The notes: generated by a model not told the origin, from the sequence alone. A DNA stretch of 64,000 nucleotides from Lachnospiraceae bacterium (GCA_019421365.1 JAHZFJ010000008.1:62001-126000); one strand, 5' to 3'. Shown: positions 26,180 to 35,951, counted from the first letter of the stretch. Numbers and translations: made by a program.

Positions 26180-26345
26180 ATACTGTATTCTATTTCTTTC
26201 TTGATTTTTTAATAATAATACTATATCTTAATACTGTACAGCATTTTAGTTTGAGTTAGTAAATCAATAATATGATGGTCTGTTAATAAGAATACATATG
26301 ATATTTTTGCAAATAATAACGTGCAATAGCATGGAGGTAGGTACT

Positions 26346-26711
26346 ATGAATAACGATAAAAAGATAGATAATCTAGATAATACCCTTGATTGGGAATATA
26401 TGCAGGACTTCTATGAAGAAGGACCAAGTAAAGAAGTGAAATCTCTAGAAGAGTATGCGCTAGGTGATGATGAACCTTTAAGTGAAAGTATTGAAGAAGT
26501 TAATAAAAGTAACGAGAAATTATTAAAGACGATCAAGGATGTAAAAGACGTTAGAGAACTATTAAGTTCTGGAAAGTCTGTAGCTGAAATCGCAGAAGCT
26601 TTACACCAAGAAGCAAATTATATTCAAACTATAGCAATGACATTAGGTTATAGTACAGAAGATAGTGGAGATATTGCAATTGCACATCTTGTAATGATGG
26701 AAAATGAATAA
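26346..26711 (+). CDS. Small acidic protein with helix-turn-helix-like C-terminus
   Basis: A 121-residue hypothetical protein. Residues 1-60 are acidic and polar; the second half contains VRELLSSGKSVAEIAEALHQ followed by AIAMTL-like helices, which looks like a degenerate helix-turn-helix of the response-regulator or sigma-region-4 kind. No catalytic residues and no membrane segment. GGAGGTAGGT immediately before the ATG is a strong ribosome binding site; the in-frame ATG at 26298 is not. Monocistronic with a strong terminator. Confidence 0.65.
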   Translation: MNNDKKIDNLDNTLDWEYMQDFYEEGPSKEVKSLEEYALGDDEPLSESIEEVNKSNEKLLKTIKDVKDVRELLSSGKSVAEIAEALHQEANYIQTIAMTLGYSTEDSGDIAIAHLVMMENE

Positions 26712-26721
26712 ATAACGAGTT

Positions 26722-26768
26722 AACCTCTAAATTGATGTAGGATACAACAGTCAATTTAGAGGTTTCTT
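26722..26768 (+). terminator. Terminator after the small acidic protein gene
   Basis: AACCTCTAAATTGA (26722-26735) pairs with TCAATTTAGAGGTT (26751-26764), then TTCTTT. Confidence 0.82.
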
Positions 26769-26804
26769 TGATTGTTCCAATATAGAGGTTTACATAATTT
26801 TGAG

Positions 26805-27524
26805 TTATTTTATACAAGCTTGAACGAAGGATTCAAACAGCTCCCGCATCTCCTCTGTGCGTGCAAACATCATTTCAGGGTGCCACTGAACAGCAATACC
26901 ATAGGGGTAATCTTTAATTTCCATAGCTTCTATTACTTTATCAGCACTACGCCCTACCACTTGAAGATTAGCACCAGGTACTCCAACTGCTTGATGATGA
27001 TAGCTGTTTACGAATATACTATCACCAAACAGTTCATATAATTTGGAATTAGGTTCTAACTCTACTTTGTGAATGCCACGATAGCGTTCTGATTTTTGCA
27101 TATGTAGGATTGTTTTGTTTGGGATATCGTCCATATCCTGATAAATAGTTCCGCCCAGACATATATTTAGTAACTGTATTCCTCGACATATGGCAAGTAG
27201 TGGTTTTTTGCTACGTAGTATTTTTTTAGTTAATGCGATTTGAAATACATCGAGTTTATTGTTTACAGTTCCAAGATTTCTTGAGGGTTCTTGGTTAAAG
27301 TAAATGGGGTTAATATCAACGCCACCACTTAATATGAAGCCATCACAAAGGTTCACATAGGCGTTAAGCATTTCGTATTTCATAATTGGAGGGATGATAA
27401 TTGGTACAGCGTTGACTTTTTCAAGAGCAAGAATATATTCGTCGTTAACATACATGTGATCAGTTCCAAGGGTATCGGCGAATTTTATGTTAGCAAGTAT
27501 GCCTATAATCGGAGGTGAAGACAA
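26805..27524 (-). CDS. Gamma-glutamyl-gamma-aminobutyrate hydrolase-family peptidase (class I glutamine amidotransferase-like)
   Basis: A 239-residue C26-family peptidase related to PuuD. The nucleophile is C113 in LLAICRGIQLLN, and the His-Glu pair is in VQWHPE; FILSGGVDINP is the oxyanion-side loop. Family members cleave gamma-glutamyl bonds, for example in gamma-glutamyl-GABA. The start is a TTG at 27524 with AGAAGGA about 8 bases upstream; starting at the next Met (residue 24) would remove the first beta strand. No puu genes are nearby, so the substrate is open. Confidence 0.87.
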   Translation of the reverse strand: MSSPPIIGILANIKFADTLGTDHMYVNDEYILALEKVNAVPIIIPPIMKYEMLNAYVNLCDGFILSGGVDINPIYFNQEPSRNLGTVNNKLDVFQIALTKKILRSKKPLLAICRGIQLLNICLGGTIYQDMDDIPNKTILHMQKSERYRGIHKVELEPNSKLYELFGDSIFVNSYHHQAVGVPGANLQVVGRSADKVIEAMEIKDYPYGIAVQWHPEMMFARTEEMRELFESFVQACIK

Positions 27525-27831
27525 AAGGATTCCTTCTTTCCTGTGCGTTATAATTCAGTATATTACAGTTAGAGGAAATTCTATTCATTAAGATTTAAGA
27601 TAGAAAGAATAGATAACTGTTTCGGAGGTCAAAAGTTAATTATAGATTTTGTCTCGTCAATACGGTACACTTGGTAAAGTTGGTTGAATTGACAATTATT
27701 ACAAAAAGTAGTATAGTCGACATAGTAGTATAATCTAAACTACTAGCACTAATTCTATGAATTTATTCATTAAAGTGTTTGTGAGGGTGAAATTAAGTTA
27801 AAAAGTAAAATTGGGGAAGGGGTATATTAAC
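27525..27831. other. Divergent intergenic region
   Basis: 307 bases between two divergent genes. Besides the plus-strand promoter at 27689-27717 I find no open reading frame or strong hairpin. Confidence 0.5.
27689..27717 (+). promoter_or_regulatory. Promoter for the nucleotidyltransferase gene
   Basis: TTGACA (27689-27694), 17 bases, TATAGT (27712-27717). The start codon is about 115 bases downstream, leaving a leader of roughly 108 bases with no clear structure. Confidence 0.72.
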
Positions 27832-28626
27832 ATGGAGAAAATCAAAGATTTGGTAAATGAATTGTCAAGGTTACCAGAAATTACTGCAATTACATTAGGA
27901 GGATCAAGAGCTTCTGGCTATACAGATGAAAATTCGGATTATGATGTATATGTATATTGTGAAAAACCAGTGCCTGCAGTAATGAGAGAAGGTATCCTGA
28001 GGAAATATTGCAAATATATTGAGTTAGCTAATACATATTGGGAAGAAGAAGACGATTGTATCTTGAATTCAGGTACTGTTATTGAACTTATATATCGTGA
28101 TCGCAAGTCTTTTGAAGAACAATTAGAAGCTACTGTAATAAATGGAAATGCGAATAATGGATATACTACTTGTATGTGGAGTAATCTAATGACGAGTATT
28201 GTTTTATATGAGAAAGCTGAAATGTATTCTAGATTAAAAGAAAGATTTAGTATTCCTTTTCCTAGTGCTCTAAAGAAAAATATCATTAGTAAGAATTATC
28301 AGCTACTAACTGGTCATATACCATCTTTTGATGATCAAATCATAAAAGCATATAAGAGAAGAGATATGGTAAGTGTAAATCATAGGATTACAGAATATAT
28401 TGCATCTTATTTTGATTTGGTATTTGCGGCTAATGAGATATTACATCCAGGCGAAAAGCGAATGCTTACAATTGCACAAGATCGCTGTAGTAATTTGCCG
28501 AATGATATAGAACATATTTCAAAACTATTAGAAAATCAATCAGATGAAGATAAAGCAATGTATTATCTTAAACATTTGACTGAGAATATGAATAATTTTA
28601 TTTCAAAATATAATTTGCTACCTTGA
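27832..28626 (+). CDS. Nucleotidyltransferase-domain protein (DUF4037-like)
   Basis: A 264-residue protein of the Pol-beta-type nucleotidyltransferase fold. The active-site motif GGSRASGYTDENSDYDVYVY has the GGS and the two Asp of DxD; a third acidic residue (VIELIYRD) follows at the usual distance. The C-terminal half is helical and fits the DUF4037-like group. Such proteins modify aminoglycosides, other small molecules or proteins; the target here is unknown. GAAGGGG at 27816-27822 favours ATG 27832 over the upstream TTG. Confidence 0.78.
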   Translation: MEKIKDLVNELSRLPEITAITLGGSRASGYTDENSDYDVYVYCEKPVPAVMREGILRKYCKYIELANTYWEEEDDCILNSGTVIELIYRDRKSFEEQLEATVINGNANNGYTTCMWSNLMTSIVLYEKAEMYSRLKERFSIPFPSALKKNIISKNYQLLTGHIPSFDDQIIKAYKRRDMVSVNHRITEYIASYFDLVFAANEILHPGEKRMLTIAQDRCSNLPNDIEHISKLLENQSDEDKAMYYLKHLTENMNNFISKYNLLP

Positions 28627-28651
28627 GTTAATACGTAATAATTGTTATAAT
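28623..28651 (+). promoter_or_regulatory. Promoter for the yqeG-aroQ unit
   Basis: TTGAGT (28623-28628), 17 bases, TATAAT (28646-28651); the -35 overlaps the stop codon of the preceding gene. Confidence 0.7.
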
Positions 28652-28738
28652 AGAGTTTAGCTTGTACAAGGCCTTTGAGAAAAGGTTAAGGTTGCTTTAA
28701 TTGCAACTTAATTTCTACTAAAAAGATAGGAGTTTTCA

Positions 28739-29263
28739 ATGTTAGAGAAATTTTATCCGGATGAATATGTGGATAGTGCATATTCAATTGACTTTAAAAC
28801 ATTATTTGATATGGGATATCGGGGAATCTTATTCGACATCGATAATACGCTTGTAGAGCATGGTGCAGATGCTACAGAACGTGCTAAAAATCTATTTGTT
28901 AAGTTGAAAGAAATTGGCTTTGCCGTATGTTTAATTTCAAATAATCAAAAGGAGCGAGTAGAAAGGTTTAATAAAGATATTCAAGCTAACTATATCTATA
29001 ATGCACATAAACCAAGTACAAAGAATTACTTTAAAGCAATGGAGTTAATGGGAACAACACCAAAGAATTCGATTTTTGTTGGAGATCAGTTGTTTACAGA
29101 TGTATATGGTGCAAAACGAGCTGGAATGACTTCGTATTTGGCAAAACCAATTGACTCTAAAGAAGAAATACAAATTGTGCTTAAGAGATATCTTGAGCGA
29201 ATTGTGCTATATTACTATAGAAAAGACTTATCAAACAAACATAAGGATGGTAGTAATTTATGA
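28739..29263 (+). CDS. yqeG: HAD-superfamily phosphatase, YqeG type
   Basis: A 174-residue HAD IIIA-type phosphatase. Motif I is FDIDNTLVEHG, motif II is LISNNQ, the Lys is in NAHKPST and motif IV is FVGDQLFTDVYGA. Related proteins dephosphorylate phosphatidylglycerophosphate-like or small substrates, but this one's substrate is not established. AGGAG precedes the ATG. The stop overlaps the aroQ start (ATGA), so the two are translationally coupled. Confidence 0.9.
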   Translation: MLEKFYPDEYVDSAYSIDFKTLFDMGYRGILFDIDNTLVEHGADATERAKNLFVKLKEIGFAVCLISNNQKERVERFNKDIQANYIYNAHKPSTKNYFKAMELMGTTPKNSIFVGDQLFTDVYGAKRAGMTSYLAKPIDSKEEIQIVLKRYLERIVLYYYRKDLSNKHKDGSNL

Positions 29264-29703
29264 GAATTCTAATCATTAACGGGCCTAATATTAACTTTAT
29301 TGGTATACGTGAAAAGGAAATCTATGGGCAAGAGGGATTTGCTAAATTATTGAAGATGTTAGAGCAAAAGGGTAAAGAAGAAGGGATTGAGATAGAAACC
29401 TTCCAAAGTAATGGAGAAGGTGAAATTATTGATCGTATTCAAAAAGCATACTTTGAAGAGATGGATGGAATAATCATCAATCCTGGTGCTTATACTCATT
29501 ATAGTTACGCGATTTGTGATGCATTAGCATCTGTTGAAATGCCTAAGATAGAAGTACATATCTCGAATGTACACAAAAGAGAAGAGTTTCGTCATGTATC
29601 AGTGACCGCACCAGCTTGTACAGGACAGATTGTAGGCTTGGGGTTAAATGGTTACTTATATGCATTGGAAGCAATTAAATCTATGATAACAAGTCAAAAG
29701 TAA
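29260..29703 (+). CDS. aroQ: 3-dehydroquinate dehydratase, type II
   Basis: Dodecameric-type enzyme (147 aa) of the shikimate pathway, 3-dehydroquinate to 3-dehydroshikimate. Signatures: INGPNINFIGIREKEIYG (with the catalytic Tyr), FQSNGEGEIID, NPGAYTHYSYAICDAL and EVHISNVHKREEFRHVS with the catalytic His. Usual family residues NLNLLG are INFIG here, a conservative change. Placed ahead of pepP and efp as in Bacillus yqhS-yqhT-efp. Confidence 0.95.
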   Translation: MRILIINGPNINFIGIREKEIYGQEGFAKLLKMLEQKGKEEGIEIETFQSNGEGEIIDRIQKAYFEEMDGIIINPGAYTHYSYAICDALASVEMPKIEVHISNVHKREEFRHVSVTAPACTGQIVGLGLNGYLYALEAIKSMITSQK

Positions 29704-29736
29704 CTAACATAATTTAATACAATGGAGGAAATACTA

Positions 29737-30804
29737 ATGAATATTAAAGAAAGAGTTATTAATGTTTTGAATGAACTAAATCTAGATGCAGTTTTAGTAT
29801 CTGATGGTTATAATATGCGCTATATTAGCGGTTTTTCTGGAGCTACAGGATATCTTTATGTATCAAGAAATCGTTTTGTTATCTTAACAGATTTCCGTTA
29901 TACAATCCAAGCAAATAGTGAAAGTAAAGGGTTTGAAGTTATTGAAATTGGTAAAGGCGGTTACGTAGCAGCAATTAATGACTTACTAGATGCTGATAAG
30001 ATTGAGAGACTTGGATTTGAAGATGACAATCTTCTATATGCAAGTTATAGTAATTTGAATGAAAAACTTCACAAAAAAGAAATGGTTCCAGTTAAGAATG
30101 CCTTAACAAATTTAAGAATTGTTAAAACAGCAGAAGAACTTGAGAATATTAAGATGGCAGAACACATCGGTGATATCGCCTTCACTAAGATTCTTGAAGT
30201 TATCAAGCCAGGTATGACAGAGTTAGAAGTAGCAGCATATCTTGAATTCTTTATGAAAACTAATGGTGCACAAGGGTTAAGCTTTGATTCAATCGTTGCT
30301 TCAGGTGTTAATTCTTCCATGTGTCATGCTACACCATCTGCTAAGAAGATTGAACTTGGTGATTTTGTGACAATGGATTTTGGTTGTTTATATAATGGAT
30401 ATTGTTCAGATATGACAAGAACAATTGTTGTTGGTAAGGCTTCTCAAGAACAAAAAGATGTCTATAACACCGTATTAAAAGCTCAATTAGAAGCTCTTGA
30501 TGCTATTCATGCAGGTGTAGTAGGAAAAGATATTGATAAAATTGCTAGAGATATTATCGATTCTACAAAATACAAAGGTTGCTTTGGTCATGGTCTTGGA
30601 CATAGTGTTGGTTTATTCATTCACGAAGATCCTAGATTCTCTGCTTCAGAAGAACGAGTTATCTTAGCTAATGTAACAGAAACAGTTGAACCAGGTATCT
30701 ACATCGAAAACTTCGGTGGTGTACGTATTGAAGATTTGGTGGTTGTAACAGAAGATGGACACATTAACTTTACACATTCTGAGAAGCAATTAATTGAATT
30801 ATAA
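29737..30804 (+). CDS. pepP: Xaa-Pro aminopeptidase (M24 family)
   Basis: A 355-residue aminopeptidase P-like metalloenzyme cleaving N-terminal residues before proline. N-terminal creatinase-like domain to about residue 125, then the pita-bread fold with metal ligands in MDFGCLYNGYCSDMTRT (two Asp), GHGLGHSVGLFIHE (His), EPGIYIENFGGVRIED (two Glu). GGAGG at 29724-29728 sets the start at ATG 29737. It sits directly upstream of efp, a very common pairing, perhaps because both handle proline-rich sequences. Confidence 0.94.
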   Translation: MNIKERVINVLNELNLDAVLVSDGYNMRYISGFSGATGYLYVSRNRFVILTDFRYTIQANSESKGFEVIEIGKGGYVAAINDLLDADKIERLGFEDDNLLYASYSNLNEKLHKKEMVPVKNALTNLRIVKTAEELENIKMAEHIGDIAFTKILEVIKPGMTELEVAAYLEFFMKTNGAQGLSFDSIVASGVNSSMCHATPSAKKIELGDFVTMDFGCLYNGYCSDMTRTIVVGKASQEQKDVYNTVLKAQLEALDAIHAGVVGKDIDKIARDIIDSTKYKGCFGHGLGHSVGLFIHEDPRFSASEERVILANVTETVEPGIYIENFGGVRIEDLVVVTEDGHINFTHSEKQLIEL

Positions 30805-30984
30805 TAATTTCGAATCGGAGTATTCAGAAAAGGTATTATAAATATGTAATTCTTAAAAAAAACAGTTGAAAAATAGCGAATAATATTATAAACTTAATAG
30901 AGTTGATAATATGGGTTATCACGGTTTCTATTGCTTTATTGCAATAGAACGTTATATGCTAAAGCATTAAGGAGGAATATCATA

Positions 30985-31542
30985 ATGGTATCAGCAGGCG
31001 ATTTTAGAAACGGCTTGACTATCGAATTAGATAATGGAATCTATCAAGTAATTGAATTCCAACATGTTAAACCTGGTAAAGGTGCAGCGTTTGTTAGAAC
31101 AAAATTAAGAAATATTAAAAACGGTGGTGTAGTTGAAAAAACTTTCAGACCAACTGAAAAGTGTCCTCAAGCTCACATCGAAAGAAAAGATATGCAATAT
31201 TTATATTCAGATGGTGACTTGTTCCACTTTATGGATGTAGAATCTTATGATCAAATTGCTATGAGTGAAGATCAAGTAGGAGACTCATTAAAATTCGTTA
31301 AAGAAAACGATATGGTTAAGATGTGTTCTCATAATGGAGATGTATACGCTATTGAGCCACCTCTATTCGTAGAACTTGAAATCACAGACACAGAACCAGG
31401 AGTTAAAGGTGATACAGCAACAGGTGCTACAAAGCCTGCAACAGTTGAAACAGGTGCTACAATTTATGTTCCTTTATTCGTAAATCAAGGAGATAAAATC
31501 AGCATCGACACTCGTACTGGAGATTATTTAAAGAGAGTGTAA
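30985..31542 (+). CDS. efp: Elongation factor P
   Basis: Translation factor (185 aa) that relieves ribosome stalling at polyproline. Three beta domains; the modifiable lysine loop is HVKPGKGAAFVRTK, and the C-terminal domain ends in the classic ISIDTRTGDYLKRV. AAGGAGG at 30969-30975 sets the ATG at 30985, excluding the upstream in-frame start at 30931. A TTGAAA/TATAAA pair near 30866-30892 may be a private promoter. Confidence 0.97.
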   Translation: MVSAGDFRNGLTIELDNGIYQVIEFQHVKPGKGAAFVRTKLRNIKNGGVVEKTFRPTEKCPQAHIERKDMQYLYSDGDLFHFMDVESYDQIAMSEDQVGDSLKFVKENDMVKMCSHNGDVYAIEPPLFVELEITDTEPGVKGDTATGATKPATVETGATIYVPLFVNQGDKISIDTRTGDYLKRV

Positions 31543-31561
31543 TTTACTATCGAAATAAAAG

Positions 31562-31607
31562 AAGCGCAAAACCAAGAAATCAAGTGTTTTCAAGGGATTG
31601 CGCTTTT
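31562..31607 (+). terminator. Terminator of efp
   Basis: AAGCGCAA (31562-31569) pairs with TTGCGCTT (31598-31605), ending in TTTT. Confidence 0.72.
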
Positions 31608-31672
31608 GTTAATGTAAGTGAAAAACGAACTGTTTAAAGAAGTCTGGTGTCTATTACATAGGGAGGTTAGTT

Positions 31673-32029
31673 ATGAGTAAAAGAGTAAGAGTGAAACCAA
31701 GTAAAGGCCAATCAATGGCGAGTTTTTTTTGTGGACTAATTTTTTGTTTTATAGGATTCTTTGTTATTATTCCGATATTCGGAGCCTTCGGATTAATATG
31801 GACGCTGTTTGCGATAATTATGACTGTTACACAAGGAATTAATGCCTTTACTGATAAAGGGATTGCTTCGCATGAAATTACCATTGATGATGATTCGCAG
31901 ATAGATATAGAAAGACATAGAAAGAGCCCTGAAGAAAGAATGAAAGAACTACAAGATTTGTATGACAAGGGTCTAGTTACAGGAGAAGAATATCAGCAGA
32001 AGCGCAAGAAAATATTAGAAGACATTTAA
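31673..32029 (+). CDS. Small membrane protein with C-terminal SHOCT-like domain
   Basis: A 118-residue protein with a basic N-terminus (SKRVRVKPSKG), two closely spaced membrane helices (about residues 17-60), and a C-terminal 30-residue helical hairpin PEERMKELQDLYDKGLVTGE followed by EYQQKRKKIL, which is the SHOCT pattern. Function unknown; such domains often terminate small membrane proteins. GGGAGG precedes the ATG. Confidence 0.72.
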   Translation: MSKRVRVKPSKGQSMASFFCGLIFCFIGFFVIIPIFGAFGLIWTLFAIIMTVTQGINAFTDKGIASHEITIDDDSQIDIERHRKSPEERMKELQDLYDKGLVTGEEYQQKRKKILEDI

Positions 32030-32078
32030 CAAAATAATATTACGGGGATTAACATATATCTGTAATAAAACAAATATA

Positions 32079-32126
32079 GAGTGCCACAAAAGGTAATAAA
32101 AGTTATTGAACCTTTTGTGGCACTTT
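32079..32126. terminator. Bidirectional terminator before ppk
   Basis: AGTGCCACAAAAGGT (32080-32094) pairs with ACCTTTTGTGGCACT (32110-32124), with AATAA/TTATT pairing inside. It lies between convergent genes. Confidence 0.85.
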
Positions 32127-32150
32127 TGATGTCTGTACTATACTATAATT

Positions 32151-34283
32151 TTAGAAATCACTTTCTATTGGCTCAAATACTCTACGATCGTGCTCAGCTG
32201 GAGTAATGATAGAATCTTTAAGAGCTTGTTCACAGAAAAATTCTTGGGAATTTAATTTGGCTTTCCCTCGCTTATCAACTTTTTCGTAGCTACCATCAGG
32301 CTTTAATATATGAGCTTTCACAGTATCATGAAGTTGAATATCTAGGATTTCCTTAATCTCCTGTTGTAGATTCTCATCTTCAACAGGAAAGAGAATTTCA
32401 ACACGTTTATCTAAATTACGAGGCATCCAGTCGGCGCTTCCCATATATACTTCTTCGTATCCACTGTTATAGAAGTAGAAGATTCTAGCATGTTCAAGGA
32501 AATTACCAACGATAGAGCGAACGGTGATATTCTCGGATATGCCCTCTAATCCAGTCTTCAAACAACAGATACCACGAATGATTAATTCGATTTTGACCCC
32601 TGCATTGCTTGCTTCGTAAAGAGCAGCGATAATATCAGCGTCGCAAAGAGAATTCATCTTAGCAATAATATGAGCTTTCTCCCCATTTTTAGCATGTATT
32701 GTTTCGCGTTTTATCAATTCAAGAAATTTATCTCTTAACCATAGTGGTGCCAAGGTTAATTTGTTCCAACTAAGTGGTTCGGAATATCCAGATAGCATAT
32801 TGAATACTGCAGTAGCATCTTCTCCAATTGGAGCCGAACATGTTAATAACCCAAGGTCAGTATATAGTTTAGCTGTAGAATCGTTGTAGTTACCAGTACC
32901 AAGATGAACGTAACGACGAATTCCGTCTTCTTCTTTTCTGACAACAAGAGTAATCTTACTGTGAGTCTTAAGACCAACCAGACCGTAGATTACGTGGCAA
33001 CCAGCCTTCTCAAGTTTCTTAGCCCAGATGATATTATTTTCTTCATCAAAACGTGCCTTTAATTCTACAAGAACGGAAACTTGTTTACCATTTTCAGCGG
33101 CTTCCGCCAAAGATGCGATAATAGGGGAATGACTACTTACTCGGTATAATGTTTGTTTAATAGCCAATACATTAGGATCTTTAGCTGCCTGGCGAACGAA
33201 GTCGACAACTGGATCAAAGGATTGGAATGGATGGAAGAGTAGGATATCATTTCTTCGTATCTGAGTAAATAAATCCTCATCATGATTAAGAGCTTTCACT
33301 GGTTGAGGAGTGTATTTAGGTTTTTTGAGGTGATCAAATCCGTCTAGTCCATAGATCTTCATTAAAAATGTTAAATCTAATGGTCCATTAACAGAATAGA
33401 TATCTTCTTCTTTGATGCGAAGTTCTTTGCGAAGTATTTTAAGGAGACGTTTATCAATTTTATCTTCAACTTCTAACTTAATTGCTTCTCCCCATTGACG
33501 TTTTTTAAGCTGTTTCTGGATCTCGATTAATAGGTCTGCGGCTTCATCTTCGTCGATACTCAAATCGGCATTACGCATAACACGATATGGATAAGCGCAG
33601 ACAACATCATAGTTTAAGAATAGTTTATTAATATTCTTTTCGATAATTTGTTCAAGAAGTATTAAGGTTGTTACTTCTGGTTTGGAAGACGGGATCTGTA
33701 CGACACGTGGGAGTACAGCAGGGACTTGAACAGTAGCGAAGTCGTAATCAGCTGATGATTTTTTGTCGCAAATTAAAGCTCCAATATTTAAGGATTTATT
33801 ACGAATTAATGGGAATGGACGAGAAGAGTCCACAGCCATCGGAGTCAATACAGGATATACATCGTTTTGAAAATAATGATCAACATATGCACTTTGAGCA
33901 CTATCTAAATCTTCATATTGTGTGATGATTTGAATGTTGTTCTGCTTAAGTTGAGGAATAAATGAACGATTAAAAGTGTTGTACTGGGTAGTAACTAATT
34001 CATGAGTCTTGGTTGTAATCTGTTCAAGTTGTTCTTTTGGTGTTAGTCCAGCAATGTCCGGCTTTGTATAATTAGCATTAACCATATCCTTAAGGGAAGC
34101 TACACGAATCATAAAGAATTCGTCTAAGTTTGAGGCTGTTATACTTAGGAATTTTAAACGCTCTAATAGTGGGAGAGATTTATCCCTTGCCTCGCTAAGA
34201 ACACGGTAATTAAATTCAATCCAGCTCAATTCTCTGTTGGAATAGTAAGCTGGTTTATGATAATTGATTTTTGTAGTGCTCAT
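32151..34283 (-). CDS. ppk: Polyphosphate kinase 1
   Basis: Makes long-chain polyphosphate from ATP (710 aa). Domains in order: N-terminal helical domain (NRELSWIEFNYRVL), head domain, and two PLD-like catalytic domains with the phosphorylated His in GLKTHSKITLV and the second catalytic His in FLEHARIFYFYN. YVHLGTGNYNDSTAKLYTD and GSADWMPRNLDKRVE are further family signatures. AAAGGACGG precedes the ATG. It lies 21 bases downstream of ppx, and both are transcribed leftward as one unit. Confidence 0.97.
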   Translation of the reverse strand: MSTTKINYHKPAYYSNRELSWIEFNYRVLSEARDKSLPLLERLKFLSITASNLDEFFMIRVASLKDMVNANYTKPDIAGLTPKEQLEQITTKTHELVTTQYNTFNRSFIPQLKQNNIQIITQYEDLDSAQSAYVDHYFQNDVYPVLTPMAVDSSRPFPLIRNKSLNIGALICDKKSSADYDFATVQVPAVLPRVVQIPSSKPEVTTLILLEQIIEKNINKLFLNYDVVCAYPYRVMRNADLSIDEDEAADLLIEIQKQLKKRQWGEAIKLEVEDKIDKRLLKILRKELRIKEEDIYSVNGPLDLTFLMKIYGLDGFDHLKKPKYTPQPVKALNHDEDLFTQIRRNDILLFHPFQSFDPVVDFVRQAAKDPNVLAIKQTLYRVSSHSPIIASLAEAAENGKQVSVLVELKARFDEENNIIWAKKLEKAGCHVIYGLVGLKTHSKITLVVRKEEDGIRRYVHLGTGNYNDSTAKLYTDLGLLTCSAPIGEDATAVFNMLSGYSEPLSWNKLTLAPLWLRDKFLELIKRETIHAKNGEKAHIIAKMNSLCDADIIAALYEASNAGVKIELIIRGICCLKTGLEGISENITVRSIVGNFLEHARIFYFYNSGYEEVYMGSADWMPRNLDKRVEILFPVEDENLQQEIKEILDIQLHDTVKAHILKPDGSYEKVDKRGKAKLNSQEFFCEQALKDSIITPAEHDRRVFEPIESDF

Positions 34284-34304
34284 ATTCTTCCGTCCTTTCT
34301 AGAG

Positions 34305-35867
34305 TTAGCTTCTACGCTGTTTTAGTTGTGGTCGAATACCATATACTTCTTCAAAGAATTCTGCTTTCTTTTCGAACAAACCACGTTCTAGAGTGGTATC
34401 TTCTAAAGTAGTACCTGTTATTGTTATATGATTATCTCGGTAATTAACAGAGATGTTGGAGAATTTCTGTTTATGACTCTTATCCATTGAATTGGCAATT
34501 CTAAAGATTGCTGATAACTTGGATATCTTGATGTAAGTGTCTTTATTAAATGTATTATTAAGATCTTCGTATTTTGGATAGCTACCAATATTGAAGCGAA
34601 CAAGATATGCAATTAATTCCCTCTCCATGTGAGATAATCCGATGATCTCAGTTGATAAAATAATCTGATAAGAATTCAATGCACCGGCATTCAAATTAAT
34701 ATATTCTCCACAATTATGAAGAATAACTGCAATTTGTAATAATAGACGGTCGCGGTTATTTAGACCGTGCAGTTTGGTTAAGCTATCAAATAGCGTTAAT
34801 GCAAGGTATTCAACATTCTTAATATGTGATTGATTGCAGTGATATCTTCTAGCTATATTTCTTGCAGCATTAAGAATATCTAATGTAAAGTCATGAGTTA
34901 GATTTACTTTTTGTTTTTTTTGAGCGTAATCAACTACTAGTCCATCTGTGAGAGTCACACCAGGAATCCACATAGTGGAAGCTTTGGTTTCTTCAAACAT
35001 TTTGTAGTAAATCATAGCAGTTGGAATTAGTAAAGAAGCTTGTTCTTTTGAAATCTGAAGATAATTACTAATCTGGCTCGAATTCTTAGATAATAATTTC
35101 GAATACAGTGAAAAGTATCCACTACGATCGAGGGAATCTTTTGATACTGGATGAAATTTATCTCCTTCTGTTTGCTCTGAATATCTTTTAAAACGAAGTA
35201 AATCGTTAAGATTATCTCCCACTGCAATAATATTACGTAAGTTAATATCTGTTAAGAAAAAGTCTTTAAATGTCTGCAAGTCATTGGTAATATATTCTTC
35301 CAAAATATTATTAAAGTTAGTTGTCTGATTCACCATAGTTGATAGAATTTCACGAATTCGAAGAGACCCCAGTTTAATATTCTGTGTTGTTATTAAGGAA
35401 CCTTTATTGAATAAAGAAATCTGAATACTACCGGCTCCAATATCAACAATAGCAGTTCCATGCTCAATAATTTGATTAAAACGCTGTTCTTTTAAAGCAA
35501 CAGCCTTATACAGAAGGAATCTCTGTTCAGAATTACTTAGTATAGAAACTTTCAATTTAGATGTAAGTTTGATTTGATCAATAATGTGGAGATTATTCAC
35601 TGCTTCTCGTAATGCACTAGTAGCGCAGGCAGTATAGTCAACTACTTGATATTCTTTCATCTTCTTTGTGAATCCCTGCAAAACTTGGCAGAGTTCATTT
35701 ACCATACTATGGCTTATCTTGCCGTTTGTATAGGTCTCTGAACCAAGTTCAATTGTATGACGTACATGATCAAGTTCTTTTATTCCGTATTTTTTTGACA
35801 CTTCGAATATCTTCATAGATACTTCATTTGATCCAACATCTATAGCTGCAAATGTATTGTTTGGCAT
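34305..35867 (-). CDS. ppx: Exopolyphosphatase (Ppx/GppA family)
   Basis: A 520-residue hydrolase that releases phosphate from polyphosphate or pppGpp. The actin/hsp70-like N-terminal half shows AAIDVGSNEVSMKIFE, ACATSALREAVN and AIVDIGAGSIQISLF. The C-terminal helical half resembles HD domains, but the metal pair reads LHNCGEYIN, so it is probably not a second phosphohydrolase site. AAAGGAGGG precedes the ATG. First gene of the ppx-ppk unit and divergent from the GntR operon, 227 bases away. Confidence 0.92.
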   Translation of the reverse strand: MPNNTFAAIDVGSNEVSMKIFEVSKKYGIKELDHVRHTIELGSETYTNGKISHSMVNELCQVLQGFTKKMKEYQVVDYTACATSALREAVNNLHIIDQIKLTSKLKVSILSNSEQRFLLYKAVALKEQRFNQIIEHGTAIVDIGAGSIQISLFNKGSLITTQNIKLGSLRIREILSTMVNQTTNFNNILEEYITNDLQTFKDFFLTDINLRNIIAVGDNLNDLLRFKRYSEQTEGDKFHPVSKDSLDRSGYFSLYSKLLSKNSSQISNYLQISKEQASLLIPTAMIYYKMFEETKASTMWIPGVTLTDGLVVDYAQKKQKVNLTHDFTLDILNAARNIARRYHCNQSHIKNVEYLALTLFDSLTKLHGLNNRDRLLLQIAVILHNCGEYINLNAGALNSYQIILSTEIIGLSHMERELIAYLVRFNIGSYPKYEDLNNTFNKDTYIKISKLSAIFRIANSMDKSHKQKFSNISVNYRDNHITITGTTLEDTTLERGLFEKKAEFFEEVYGIRPQLKQRRS

Positions 35868-35951
35868 ACGAACCCTCCTTTACATATCTTCATAATACAC
35901 CCATTTTACTATTATTATTTAAAAAATGCTAGGTATATTGTGTAAATTTTG

